Shown: positions 42,169 through 52,026 of the stretch, piece after piece | How positions within the stretch are numbered: position 1 is the stretch's first letter | How the letters are laid out: each line of letters starts with the position of its first letter | NCBI GenBank assembly: GCA_034401135.1 | Contig: JAWZSP010000004.1 | Span: 310,001-374,000, forward strand | Length of the DNA stretch: 64,000 bases | Source: Volutella citrinella | Taxonomy: Eukaryota; Ascomycota; Sordariomycetes; Hypocreales; Nectriaceae | Reading direction: 5' to 3' | The notes under the pieces: model-generated | What the model was told of the DNA's origin: nothing | The model's input: only the letters and a program-made list of their open reading frames with translations | The model's database searches: none | Made by a program: the position numbers and the translations under genes

Positions 42169-43578
42169 CTATCGTGATGCCGATTCCGTCGGCAAGGTTG
42201 CCGTCATTGTCAAGGAAGGGCCGGCGGTAGAATCAAGATTCTTCGGTCGCCGGGGAACATTCAGTGCCGTCTTGAGCTCCCGCTTAGTTAGTTGCTCAAT
42301 GCTTTTGCTGAGTTTCACGAATGGCGTGCTTTTGAACTGCCCAGGGATTGGGTAGTACGGGGGGGGCATCCATGTCGGGTAGATCTTCTGGTGGCAAGCC
42401 GACACCTGGAGCCTTAGTGGATGGCGGAGCAGATACTCGTGGCAGAGAAAGCATGCCTTCTTGCTCGTCCCGATGAACAGCATCCGGGGAGTCAGGCTGG
42501 GGTTATCCCCATAAAACACGACGAGTTGCATTTCGGCGTGGAGCGTCAGGCTCAATTTGCATGCCTTACGCAGCTTCGCCTCAACATCCTGTGTGCCCAA
42601 GTGCCTTTCCAGTTGCTCCACGGTCGTCTCTGAACATTCCTTGATGAGGCTCTTGATAGCTGCTGAAAGGGGAGCTCTCTCGTTGGGAAGAGGGAATTGA
42701 CGCAAAGCATGAGGGTTGACCTCTTGGATGTGAATACCTGCCATGGCCTCGGGCTGCTTCGCTGCGAACTTCACCATTGACTTGATGGCTGATAGATAAC
42801 GAGCCATCTTGTGCAGACTCTCCAGCCAGGACGGCTTTTGCGCATCAACAAATCCGAGCAAGATTTGCAACTGCTCGGGGAAGCCCCATCTAGCTTTTGC
42901 TGCCCAGTATATGAGCTCCTCAGATGCGGGACTCCGGGTCTGGGGCGATGCGGCCGTGAATGGGCATTTCTCTAGCCAAGGTCTGAGCTCCGGCTTTGCT
43001 AATGTCTCTGACTGTACCTGAGTGCTAAGAAGCTTAGAGTGCGCCTCCCATATAGAGTCTCGTATCCCACGCTTCTCAATCTTGTCAGCGATTGACAAGA
43101 TCCTGGCTCTATCCAATTCAACAACCAGACGGAGAATCTCGGCCACGGCCTGCACCGACGACTTCTCTGCGAGGCACGCTGCGTCAGCAACCTTTCAGAG
43201 GATTTTGGATAAGTACGTACCCCTACTGGAAACTGCCCGAAGTACTTGCAGCACCCTTTCAAGGCCAGTCAGGTCCCTTGGCGTCAAGCCGTGGTTGCGA
43301 GCCACGCGGAGGACGGGTCCTGGGCCATGTTGTTCCAAGCAAACGGCCGAGGCTGTTTCCGCGCCCGAGCTCGACGTTGAACAAATGAGAGCAAATGAGT
43401 CGAGGAACTTTTGTTTCAGCTGCAGTCCGGCCGAAAGCTCGCCATCGGGGTTCTCGTCGAGCGGCGTTCTCGTCGGCTGCCCCCGAACAGGGTCGATCAG
43501 GCACAGCAATGCTGAATGCAATACGAAGCCTTTGAGGTCCGCTCCGCCAATCTGGGTTAGTGCTGGGGGTGCCGGCAT
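42169..43578 (-). CDS. OTT_1508-like deaminase-fold protein
   Basis: Exons 43221-43578 and 42169-43166 give 451 aa; donor GTACGT and acceptor CTCGCAG join in phase to make SRE-KSSVQAVAEI. The C-terminal third carries the zinc deaminase motif: LHAEMQL (His329, Glu331) and KACFLC (Cys358, Cys361), the HAE...C-x2-C pattern of the cytidine deaminase superfamily. The surrounding sequence (LHAEMQLVVFY, then FIGTSKKACFLCHEYL) matches, from memory, the OTT_1508-like fungal deaminases, which are known only from sequence. The N-terminal 300 residues are helical with no known motif. The substrate (nucleotide, nucleic acid or protein) is unknown. It is divergently arranged with the C2H2 gene across 392 bp. 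Confidence 0.82.
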
Positions 43579-43970
43579 CTTGAGATGATGGAAAGAGTCA
43601 ATTTTGCTGATATTTCTGGTCCAGTGTGACCGACAGGGTTCGATTGCAGGACGGATGGGTGCTGAGCCGGGCAGACGATGGGCTCCTGATTCCGTATCGC
43701 CTTGGGAGGCCGGCCACATCTGATTGGGCCACGTCGTAAGGCAAACACACATGCTTCGGCTCACGTCTCTCCTGCAAAGTCGACCAACGATGCATTTTCA
43801 AATTCCAATTGCGTCCCGGACAGCTTTTTCCGGCTAGCCCTCCTCTGCCTAACGCTGCCCCACGACATATTTAAGGCCTGGTCCTCCCCCGTGGACTTTC
43901 TCCATTCTCATTAGTATTAACTCTCTTTCAAGACCTGCGAGAATCTCTAGTTGCCCACCCCCATTTGGCC
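43579..43970. promoter_or_regulatory. Divergent promoter between deaminase and C2H2 genes
   Basis: 392 bp between outward-transcribed genes, so both promoters lie here. A TATA-like ATATTTAA occurs at 43867-43874, about 97 bp before the C2H2 start codon, with a CT-rich stretch between. Confidence 0.55.
43867..43874 (+). promoter_or_regulatory. TATA-like box of the C2H2 gene
   Basis: ATATTTAA sits in otherwise GC-rich DNA about 97 bp upstream of ATG 43971 and is followed by a pyrimidine-rich leader (TTTCTCCATTCTC). This is the usual arrangement of a fungal TATA promoter. Confidence 0.5.
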
Positions 43971-44733
43971 ATGGATTATCCTGCAAGCTGGGCTTTTGCT
44001 TCTGCTGATGAGACAAATCCAACTCTTGCCGAGACTGGTTCGTCTGAAGAATGGGCCGCCTATTATTCGGACATTGCTATGCGCAATCCAACTTTCTCGA
44101 TGAACACACTTGCTGACAGCTGGGGGGCTAACGGAACGATCGATCCAGCACTGCTGACCCTGCCATACGTCTCGAGAGAGATTTCGGCTTACGACGCGCC
44201 CATGCCAGCATCCTGAGGTGCTGGCATGTTGTCACCACCACTCCCAGACCCAAACAACACCATCGAGAGAGCAGAACATACGGCGCGTGGCCATATCGAG
44301 CGTGGAAGAGCGGTAGACGCGGGTTTCCCTCAACCCCCAAGACCTCCGTTGGTCGGAAGAGGATCCAGAGCCCGCGTGCGGTGCACGTGGAAGGACTGTG
44401 AGCACCGAGAACCTGACGCTAATGAGATGGAGTGAGTTATTCATTTCGCCCGCCTAGTGGCCCATGTTGCTCAATTTTAGTCTTAGGAAACATGCCGCTA
44501 CCCACCGACGCTGTCCGAAGGAAGACTGCGGTTGGGCTGACGCTCGGGAGGAGAAGGACAAGACGCGCCACGTTTGGACCTACCACAAACCATGGGCCGA
44601 GAGCACCGGGTATCCCCCTATGGGTGCCCAGTGCGATGAATGCCCCGCCGTCTTCGCGCGCAAGGACGGCCTGAGACGCCATAAGAGGGAGGTGCACGGA
44701 GCCAACAAGCGTGTCAGGAGGTCGGGAGGTTAA
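43971..44733 (+). CDS. C2H2 zinc-finger protein with an in-frame TGA
   Basis: Exons 43971-44431 and 44487-44733 would encode 235 aa, but codon 82 (44214-44216) is TGA. The frame on both sides looks coding: the acidic N-terminus (MDYPASWAFASADETNPTL) before it, and PPLPDPNNTIERAEH leading into three fingers after it. The fingers are CTWKDC...HAATH (spanning the intron), CPKEDC...HVWTYH and CDECPAVFARKDGLRRHKREVH. The donor GTGAGT and acceptor TCTTAG join in phase 2 to complete the first finger. The second and third fingers are intact. The gene may therefore be a pseudogene, express only a C-terminal product from the ATG at 44226, or contain an intron I cannot fix (GTTCGT near 44038 to CAG at 44250 would be phase-compatible). 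Likely role: DNA-binding regulator. Confidence 0.65.
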
Positions 44734-45231
44734 AGAAACCAAGACCTGGACTGAAGTGATGGGATACTCAATGATGCCTATTCAATGGTGCACTATGAAT
44801 GGCAGTGATTCGGGTTAAAGGACTTAGGTAGACAGTTGCACTCGCCGCCAGTAGGTAGGGCATTGGATGGATGTTGCATTCTACTAGAGTTCAGTTCTCG
44901 TGTTGGACACTTAACGTGCTTGGTTGAGATGATGTCTGTAATATAGATGCGATCACTCGGCCTCTGCACCTCCTTTTGCTGCTTGATGACTGAAGGTGCT
45001 GAAGGTGATGTGATGCTGGGTATGGTGTTGAGGCATCTCAGCCGGAACGGATTAACATTAATAAGAGCGCATAAAAGTGCAGCCGATGGCGACAAACCTG
45101 TGTGGTGTAGCGAGCATTTTAGCGCCGTGGTTGCTTGGCATTGGATGGCCAGAGCTTCACGTCACTGGACCATGTCTCGCCACAGGGACACCCAACCCGA
45201 ACATCATATCAGGTGCAACCTTATGTGATTC
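44734..45231. other. Intergenic region upstream of the Zn2Cys6 gene
   Basis: About 500 bp, slightly AT-richer than its surroundings. It is the promoter and leader region of the downstream plus-strand regulator. No gene supported. Confidence 0.45.
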
Positions 45232-47563
45232 ATGGACGGCCCCGGCTCGCATCTTGCGCGCCTAGCGGTAAGTTGAAGCCAAATACTCGGTGATTTGTGC
45301 GCCTGTTCCTGACTTGCTCCTTAGTGCGACTTTTGCCGCTTGAGAAAACTCAAGGTAATTGCCGGGCGGGGGTTCCAGGTTGTCTTCATCTGCGCGCATC
45401 TGACCGAACTCTGCCCTTTCACAGTGCTCAAGGGAAACACCGAGCTGCAAGGCCTGTATTCAGAACGCCAAGATATGTCACTATAGCGGGCGCATCACTC
45501 GATCACCCCTCACACGAGTGTAAGACTTGTCCTCCCAGTATCAACTCACCATGGTGAGACAGGCGAGGGCGTCGCTAACTCAGCATCGGTTTGCAGATAT
45601 GTGACGGGTCTTGAGCAGCGGCTGAAAAAGGTTGAAGACTTGCTTTCACGGCTGCATCCTGAAATTGATGTAGATGAGGCCATACACTCTGGCTTCGTTG
45701 CCGATGCGGCACCCAAGGCGACGTCGCCGCAGTCGCAACTACCATTAACAGCATCACCAGGGACGGCACCTTCTTCCTCAATTTTGGCACCCAATGTACA
45801 TGACGAATCCATCTCGGAACGAGTACCGGAGGAGCCTGATGGGTTTGACTGGAACGAAGATGTCGACGACGTTGCAGACGGGATGGCGGCCTTGTCCGTC
45901 AACCCCAAGGGCACCGGTTACTTAGGTCAGTCCTTCTTGCTCAACATCAGCTAAATATCTACTGACAGACTCATAGGCTCAACTGCCGGGGTATTTTTCC
46001 TCCGATCACTCCTGAACTGGAAAGGCTACTCCAAAGCCGACATGGTGACGGAGAACATGGATGGATCCAGAGAAATTAGCCCTTCCGAGGCATCTGCGAC
46101 TCTTTCTGAGCTCTATGCATCACGCCAAGTCATGGAGCGGCTCATGGATGGATACTTTTCCATCTACCACCGCACATATCCCTTCATCCACGAGCCCACG
46201 TTCCGTGCCCAGTTCCACGAAGTTGCCCCTCGACCGCACCGACCCTCGTTCAAGATGCTGCTGCATAGCGTCTTGGCGCTTGGGGCATGGTGCCTGAACA
46301 ACCAAGATACGAGGATCGACGACGGACTTTATCATAGCGCATTGTCGCTGGGAGACGACCAAAGCGTCTTTGAGAGCGCCAACCTGACCCTGGTCCAGGC
46401 ACTGATTTTGTTGAGCAACCTCAGCCAGAAACGCAACAAACCCAACACGGGATCCAACTTCCTCGGCCTTGCAATTCGCATGGCGCTGAGCCTGGGTCTG
46501 CACCGTGAGCTCCCTGACTGGGACATTAGTCTGCTGCAGCGAGAAACTCGGCGGCGAGTTTGGTGGGGCCTGTATACCTTTGACAGTGGTGCGTCGACAA
46601 CCTTTGGCAGGCCCATTTTGCTCCCCGATCGTGAGTCGATGGATGTACGGCTTGTTTTGAATGTTCCAGATGAGGTGTGTACAATGACCAAGAAATATGA
46701 ACATGCAAGTCTAACGTGAAGCAGTATCTCACACCAGGAACCACGTCGTTTCCTAGTGAATTACCCACTCCTACCATGTACTCCGGATTGAAGTACCAAA
46801 GCGACTTGCATATTCACTCAAATCACATGTCCAACGCTCTCCTATCCTCATCAGGAACCACTCCCGAGTATGCCCTGGCTATGAACAAGGCACTGGACAA
46901 CTGGGCCGAGACGCTCCCTGATTACTTCCGCCATGATTACGACATGTCAGGGTATGAAGACAGCATCTCCTTTGCAAAGTTTCGGCTATGGTGGAGATTC
47001 TGGAACTTGAAGATTATCCTGTTTCGACAATTCATGCTGAAACGCGCCATCGAGCAGACTGGGCAAAATGTGGAATCACCAATTGGAAAGCTGGACTCGG
47101 AGTGCAGGGACAAGGCGATAGAGGCGGCGAGTGCGACTATCGCGTCTATCAACGAGTATGTGCGAAACCGATCGGTGGATAGGCTCGTGACCTGGTACTC
47201 AATGTAAGCCCCCAACTTTGCACCCCCCGCAAAGAATTGGCCGGTAATTGACTTGCCAGGTTCTTCATTTTCCACGCTTCTCTAGTGGTTGCGCTTGCTG
47301 CGGTGGGCAGTACGGATCAATCGGAACTCTCTAGATGGCAAGCAGATGTCGACATTGTCCGGGAGATTCTCGTCGTCAAATTTGCCAGCAACCCCCTGGC
47401 CGCTCGCTGTGCAAGCGTTTTGAACCTCATCGTTTCCACGACCAGTCTGGCGGATCTGGGCGACCTAGGCGACCCAGACATGGACCAGGCGCTGCTAGAC
47501 TTTTCGAACTGGCCGTCTGATATAGGGCAATTCGTGGACTACTTTGAGTGGCCCGAGTTGTGA
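45232..47563 (+). CDS. Zn2Cys6 (GAL4-type) transcription factor with fungal TF domain
   Basis: Seven exons (45232-45267, 45325-45354, 45425-45519, 45597-45925, 45977-46674, 46725-47203, 47260-47563) give 656 aa, every phase consistent. The binuclear cluster is CDFCRLRKLKC...SCKACIQNAKIC (C-x2-C-x6-C-x6-C-x2-C-x7-C, residues 13 to 41) and is pieced together from exons 2 and 3. A short linker and coiled coil (YVTGLEQRLKKVEDLLSRL) follow, as in DNA-binding dimers. The fungal-specific TF domain occupies about residues 220-450 (YPFIHEPTFR, LALGAWCL, then ALSLGLHRE and RRRVWWGLYTFD). The start ATG 45232 gives only 12 residues before the first Cys, which is normal for this class. The regulated pathway is not apparent; neighbours include a kinase and a sugar transporter. 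Confidence 0.93.
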
Positions 47564-47585
47564 TGGAATGTTGGCAAGGGCTTGA

Positions 47586-48436
47586 TTAATTCGCTATTCT
47601 AACATCGGGGACTATCAAGTGCGCTCGGATCAGGTCGCCGTTGGCAATATCATTCTCCTTGGCGCGCCGGAGGGCGGCCTCTCGTGTCTTCTCTATCCCT
47701 GCTTTGAGATGGCGGGCGACGAGACGATCCTCGGCTACTTGGGGCGGAATATCGACAAACCACCTACGCGAGCGTATCAGGACCTGTTTGAGTAATTCTG
47801 GGGTGGGGATCATACTTCTCTTTCACAAGGTTGGCGATGTGGTTCCATGGTTCCATGTCCAACAAGGTATAGTTGCCTTCAATGATGATGATGCTGGTTC
47901 GGGAGGAGATGGGTATGGCGTCTGGGACGGGGTCCTTGATGGCGTGGTCAAAGTCGGGAGCATACAGCAAAACTTCCGGCTCGTCTGATGAGGTGACGGG
48001 CATTCTGTCCAGCTCCTCGATGAAGTTGACAAACTCGTGGGCGTCGAAGGTGAACGGAGCACCGCGACGACGGAAGGCGGTTACGGGGTCTTCGAATGAT
48101 GATAGTGTCTCCCGGGTCAAATGGAAGCCGTCCTAGATAGTTAGTCAGTCAGTGTGCTGCAAGGGATGAACTAGTGACGGCTGCTAGGTTTCAAACTCGA
48201 TGACTTGCCATTGGGAGAACTGCGACATCGGGAATGCTCCGTGCGGGGAGCGCGTTGAGAAGAGCAGCCGAAATTGTCGATTTTCCAGAGCCCGGAACGC
48301 CGGCCAGAGCAATCAGGATGCGCTTGTGTGACTGGGCTCGTCGTCGAGCTTCAATGAGGCGCTCAACGCGCTGACATAGTACCGAGACCTGGGCCTCTAT
48401 CGTGATGGGCTCTTCAACAAATGTGGTAGTCGACAT
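47586..48436 (-). CDS. P-loop kinase of the uridine kinase/nicotinamide riboside kinase-like family (YFH7-type)
   Basis: Exons 48209-48436, 47816-48132 and 47586-47763 give 240 aa with all phases consistent. The Walker A motif is GVPGSGKS (residues 46-53). DGFHLTR, the substrate-binding segment of the phosphoribulokinase/uridine kinase superfamily, begins exon 2. IIIIEGNYTLLD is the Walker B-like strand with the usual EGNY motif of the PanK/YFH7 branch. WFVDIPPQVAEDRLVARHL is the lid region. The first intron starts GCAAGT, a GC-AG intron, and only that donor keeps the conserved LPM-DGFHL sequence. Likely ATP-dependent phosphorylation of a small metabolite (nucleoside, riboside or pantothenate-like); the substrate is not determinable. 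It shares a 523-bp divergent promoter region with a sugar transporter. Confidence 0.88.
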
Positions 48437-48959
48437 GTCGGGCACTCGTGAGAATATTGCAAGTCAACCAAAAACCTCGGGCCCTTGCCGAGAGAGAAAT
48501 TCCAACGTATGTTCAACGGGGGTCTCTAAGCCGTGAAATCCCGACGTTACCATGAATGAAGAGTGAAGCTGTCCGGACGTGGCATCCCGTACCCTTGTTT
48601 GCGGACGACAGTCACCCGCCCAAACCAAACCCCGGAAACCCCCCATCTTCGCATGACTGCCGATCATTTTTTGGTCCACCCGCCGAGGAGTGGCCATTGG
48701 CCCGGACGACGGTTGTCCGAAACTAGAGCCCACACGGAGCTATGTCAGCAGCAGCCGACTCCGCACTCCCCCGCCATGTTTCCCCGTGGAGGCGGCCGTC
48801 GTCATGATGAAAAGGTTCAGAATGTGTGGGGCAGTGTTGGGATGTGGTAAGTTAAAAGGGCGACGAGCTGCTCTGGCAATAGGCTTTGTATCGACAAGCC
48901 ATCACTGCTACTAGCATCGCATTGATTTCTTTGCACTGATCTTATAACCGCTTTGTACA
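48437..48959. promoter_or_regulatory. Divergent promoter between kinase and sugar transporter
   Basis: 523 bp between outward-transcribed genes. Possible CCCCRCA/CYGGGG-like carbon-control sites were not examined systematically. A TTATAA element lies at about 48942-48947, close upstream of the transporter ATG at 48960. Confidence 0.45.
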
Positions 48960-50769
48960 ATGGCGTCTGAAGCCGGAATCCAAACGGGCCAGGCCAAGAA
49001 GGGCGTCTGGCGTCTTCTGAGGGAGAACCCATACGTGTTTGGTCTATCCGCAGTATGTCTATGTACTCACTCACCTTTGCTTGATGCGGTGATGCTAATC
49101 GAGGTGTTATCCTCCAGTTTGCCAGTCTTGGTGGCTTCCTTTTCGGCTACGATCAGGGCGTTGTATCGGGAGTCATGACAATGGAGTCTTTCGCCGTCGC
49201 GTTCCCTCGGGTCTATCTTGATGCCAGCTTCAAGGGTTGGTTCGTGTCCACCATGCTGCTCCTCGCATGGTTCGGATCTCTCATCAACGGCCCGATTGCG
49301 GACACGGTTGGCCGCAAGGGATCCATGCTCGTCGCTGTTGTCATCTTCACCATCGGGTCTGCCCTCCAGGCGGGCGCCAACTCGGTCGCCATGATGATTG
49401 CTGGTGAGCCACCAAAACTGTTCATCGGATTGATAGACCTTGCTGACAACGAAACCCAGGTCGAGCAGTGGCTGGCCTGGCAGTGGGCATGCTGACCATG
49501 ATCGTGCCCATGTACATGTCTGAAGTGTCCACGGCCGGCATCAGGGGCACTCTGGTCGTGCTGCAGCAGCTGAGCATTACTCTTGGCATCCTCGTCAGCT
49601 ACTGGCTGGAGTACGGAACCCAGCACATCGGTGGTCGTCGCTGTGCGCCGGATATCCCTTACACGGGCGGAACAGCCGATGCTCCCACATTTGACCCCCG
49701 TTTCGATGTTGGCCCAGATGGCTGCACTGGCCAGCTAGACGTGTCATGGAGACTCCCGCTCGCCATCCAGATTGTCCCTGCTCTTGTGCTGGGCGTTGGC
49801 ATGCTCTTCTACCCCGAGTCGCCCCGTTTCTACCTCATGGCCAGCAAGGAGGACATGGCTCTCTCGGCACTGGCAAAGATCCGACAGGTTCACCCAGACA
49901 CAGAGTCTCTCCGGGAGGAATACCTCTCCATCAAGGCTGAGGTGCTCTTTGATCAGTCGGTTGCCCGTGACATGTACCCCGGCAAGAAGGGCGTTTCCCT
50001 CTTCTTCGCCCAGTACTGGTCTCTCCTCTCCCACTGGCCATCCTTCAAGCGGGTGGCTATTGGATGTTCCATCATGTTCTTTCAACAATTTCTGGGCGCC
50101 AACGCCATCATTTACTACGCTCCCACCATGTTCAAGCAGCTGGGGCTGTCGGGGAACAATGCCGGCCTGTTGGCCACCGGGGTTTACGGCATCGTCAATA
50201 CGCTATCGACTCTTCCAGCTCTGTTTCTGATCGATAGGGTGGGACGGCGACCGCTACTCATGGCTGGAGCGGCGGGAACATGTATTTCGCTCGCCATTGT
50301 CGGCGGAATTGTCGGAGGGTATGGCTCATCGCTGGTGTCTCACCCCTCGGCGGGCTGGGTTGGCATCGTCTTTATCTACGTCTACGACGTCAACTTCTCC
50401 TACTCGTTTGCGCCCATCGGATGGGTACTGCCGTCTGAAATATTCAACCTCGGCAACCGGTCCAAGGCCATGGCCCTCACCACTAGCGCCACGTGGATGT
50501 GCAACTTCATCATTGGGCTTGTGACTCCTGACATGCTTGAGAAGCTCGGCTGGGGCACCTACATCTTCTTCGCCGTCTTCTGTCTGTTGGCTCTGGCTTT
50601 TACCTTCTTCTTTGTCCCAGAAACGCGGGGCAAGAGCCTCGAGGAGATGGACGTTGTCTTTGGCGACACTGCTGCCCACGAGGAAAAGGCAAGACTTGCT
50701 GCTATTGTGTCCGACATGGGTCTCACTGCCCCGCTGCCAGTTGAGAAGGTTGATGGAGCAAGGGGTTGA
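48960..50769 (+). CDS. Sugar porter family MFS transporter (hexose-type)
   Basis: Exons 48960-49052, 49118-49403 and 49460-50769 give 562 aa with consistent phases. Sugar-porter signatures appear in order: GGFLFGYDQGVVSG in the first span, the GRKGSM loop, GRAVAGLAVG formed across the second intron, PESPRFYLM after span 6, QQFLGANAIIYYAPT in span 7, DRVGRRPLL in loop 8-9 and PETRGKSLEEMD after span 12. This is a proton-coupled or facilitative monosaccharide carrier of the plasma membrane. The extracellular loop between spans 3 and 5 includes a Cys-containing insert (CAPDIPYTGG...DGCTGQLDVSWRLP) found in fungal xylose/glucose/quinate-type porters. Exact sugar specificity cannot be read. The divergent P-loop kinase suggests, but does not prove, shared regulation. 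Confidence 0.95.
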
Positions 50770-51159
50770 GATGCGTTGAGCGAATGAAGGTGGAATCAGT
50801 GGGAACAGTTAGTAGTTGCCTAGTTGGAAATCCGTCTTGTCGATTGAAACCCGGGCCCAACTTAAACGCGATGAATCCGTCTGTTCATGAACACTGCATC
50901 CATCCCCCGGCCTGATTGAACACTGGCATCTCCCAGAGTTCCACTCAATCAACTAGATAACTGGGGACTCTCAATTCACTCTTGGGTCGTGGACTTTTCG
51001 GCTAAAAGCGTGGCCAATGAGGCTGCCATGTTCCCCTGGTCCACTTTAGTAATACCTTGCACCTTCAAGTCTCCAGATCATCGTTTGACCCCAGCCAACT
51101 CGCGATACCAACTCCCCGCGCCCTCCTCAACATCCCCGCAGGTTGCCATTCTGCCCAGC
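50770..51159. other. Intergenic region before the SDR gene
   Basis: About 390 bp. The open frame of the next gene extends upstream to an in-frame ATG at 50989 or 51028, but that extension lacks the Rossmann fold and is regarded as leader. Confidence 0.45.
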
Positions 51160-51918
51160 ATGGTGCGCGTCTTCATCACTGGATCCAGCGACGGCATTGG
51201 CCAGGCCACAGCCAAACTGCTCGCCGACCAGGGCCACCAGGTTGTGCTCCACGCCCGCAACGCCGACCGCGCCCGTCAGGCCGAAGCAGCCGTGCCCAAG
51301 GCCGAGTGTGTCCTCGTCGGCGACCTGACGTCGATCGCAGAGACCAAGAAACTGGCCCAGGACGCCAATGCCAGCGGGCCCTTTGACGCAGTCATCCACA
51401 ACGCCGGCATCGGCTATGGCGCCACCTCTTCCCAGCAGATCACCGCCGACGACATATCTGAAGTCTTTGCCGTCAACACGCTGGCGCCCTACATGCTCTC
51501 GTGCCTCATGGACAAGCCCAAGCAGCGGATTCTCTTCATGAGCTCCGACAGCCACTACGGAGGCGACTGGTCGCTGCGCAGCGCCCCCCGGACGCACTCG
51601 TACAACGACAGCAAGCTCCACGACGTCATGCTGGCCAACGCCTTTGCGCGCCGCTGGCCTGACATCCAGTGCATCAGCATGCACCCGGGCTGGGTGAGGA
51701 CCAAGATGGGCGGATCGATTGCGCCCGGCGGCCTGGACAAGCCGGCCAGAGTCCTTGCAGAATGGGCGGTTGGCCAAGGGCCGCTCGGCAAGGCGGAAAG
51801 TGGCGCGTTCTTGATGACGAGCGGAGTAGAAGAGCCGCATCCGGCTGCGCAAGAAGAGGGGAAGCAGGATGAGTTGGTTGGACTCTGTGCTGAGGTCTCT
51901 GGGGTCTCGATTCCTTGA
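51160..51918 (+). CDS. Short-chain dehydrogenase/reductase
   Basis: A single exon of 252 aa from ATG 51160, where MVRVFITGSSDGIG starts the Rossmann fold directly; upstream in-frame Mets would add an unrelated tail. The cofactor loop is GSSDGIG (residues 8-14), followed by NAG (81-83), the active-site serines MSSDSHY (129-130) and the YNDSK catalytic motif (Tyr148, Lys152). HPGWVRTKMGG follows, the usual segment after the active site. The residue after beta-2 (HARNADR) suggests NADP(H) preference. Family reaction: oxidation or reduction of a hydroxyl/keto group. The substrate is unknown and there is no pathway context. The gene converges on the seven-span membrane protein gene, with ends only about 110 bp apart. 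Confidence 0.93.
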   Translation: MVRVFITGSSDGIGQATAKLLADQGHQVVLHARNADRARQAEAAVPKAECVLVGDLTSIAETKKLAQDANASGPFDAVIHNAGIGYGATSSQQITADDISEVFAVNTLAPYMLSCLMDKPKQRILFMSSDSHYGGDWSLRSAPRTHSYNDSKLHDVMLANAFARRWPDIQCISMHPGWVRTKMGGSIAPGGLDKPARVLAEWAVGQGPLGKAESGAFLMTSGVEEPHPAAQEEGKQDELVGLCAEVSGVSIP

Positions 51919-52026
51919 AGGAAGAGATGCTGTTGAATAAGTACAAAACAAACTCTCGTTTAAATAGACGCAGCAAATCTGTAGCTACGGTTCACTTGCC
52001 ATGGAAGAAATGGCGAGGAGAGCAAG

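Noticed and set aside
43600..43640. GGTTCGATTGC as a tRNA B-box
   Set aside because: No matching A-box or acceptor-stem complementarity was found at the expected distance; it lies in the deaminase promoter.
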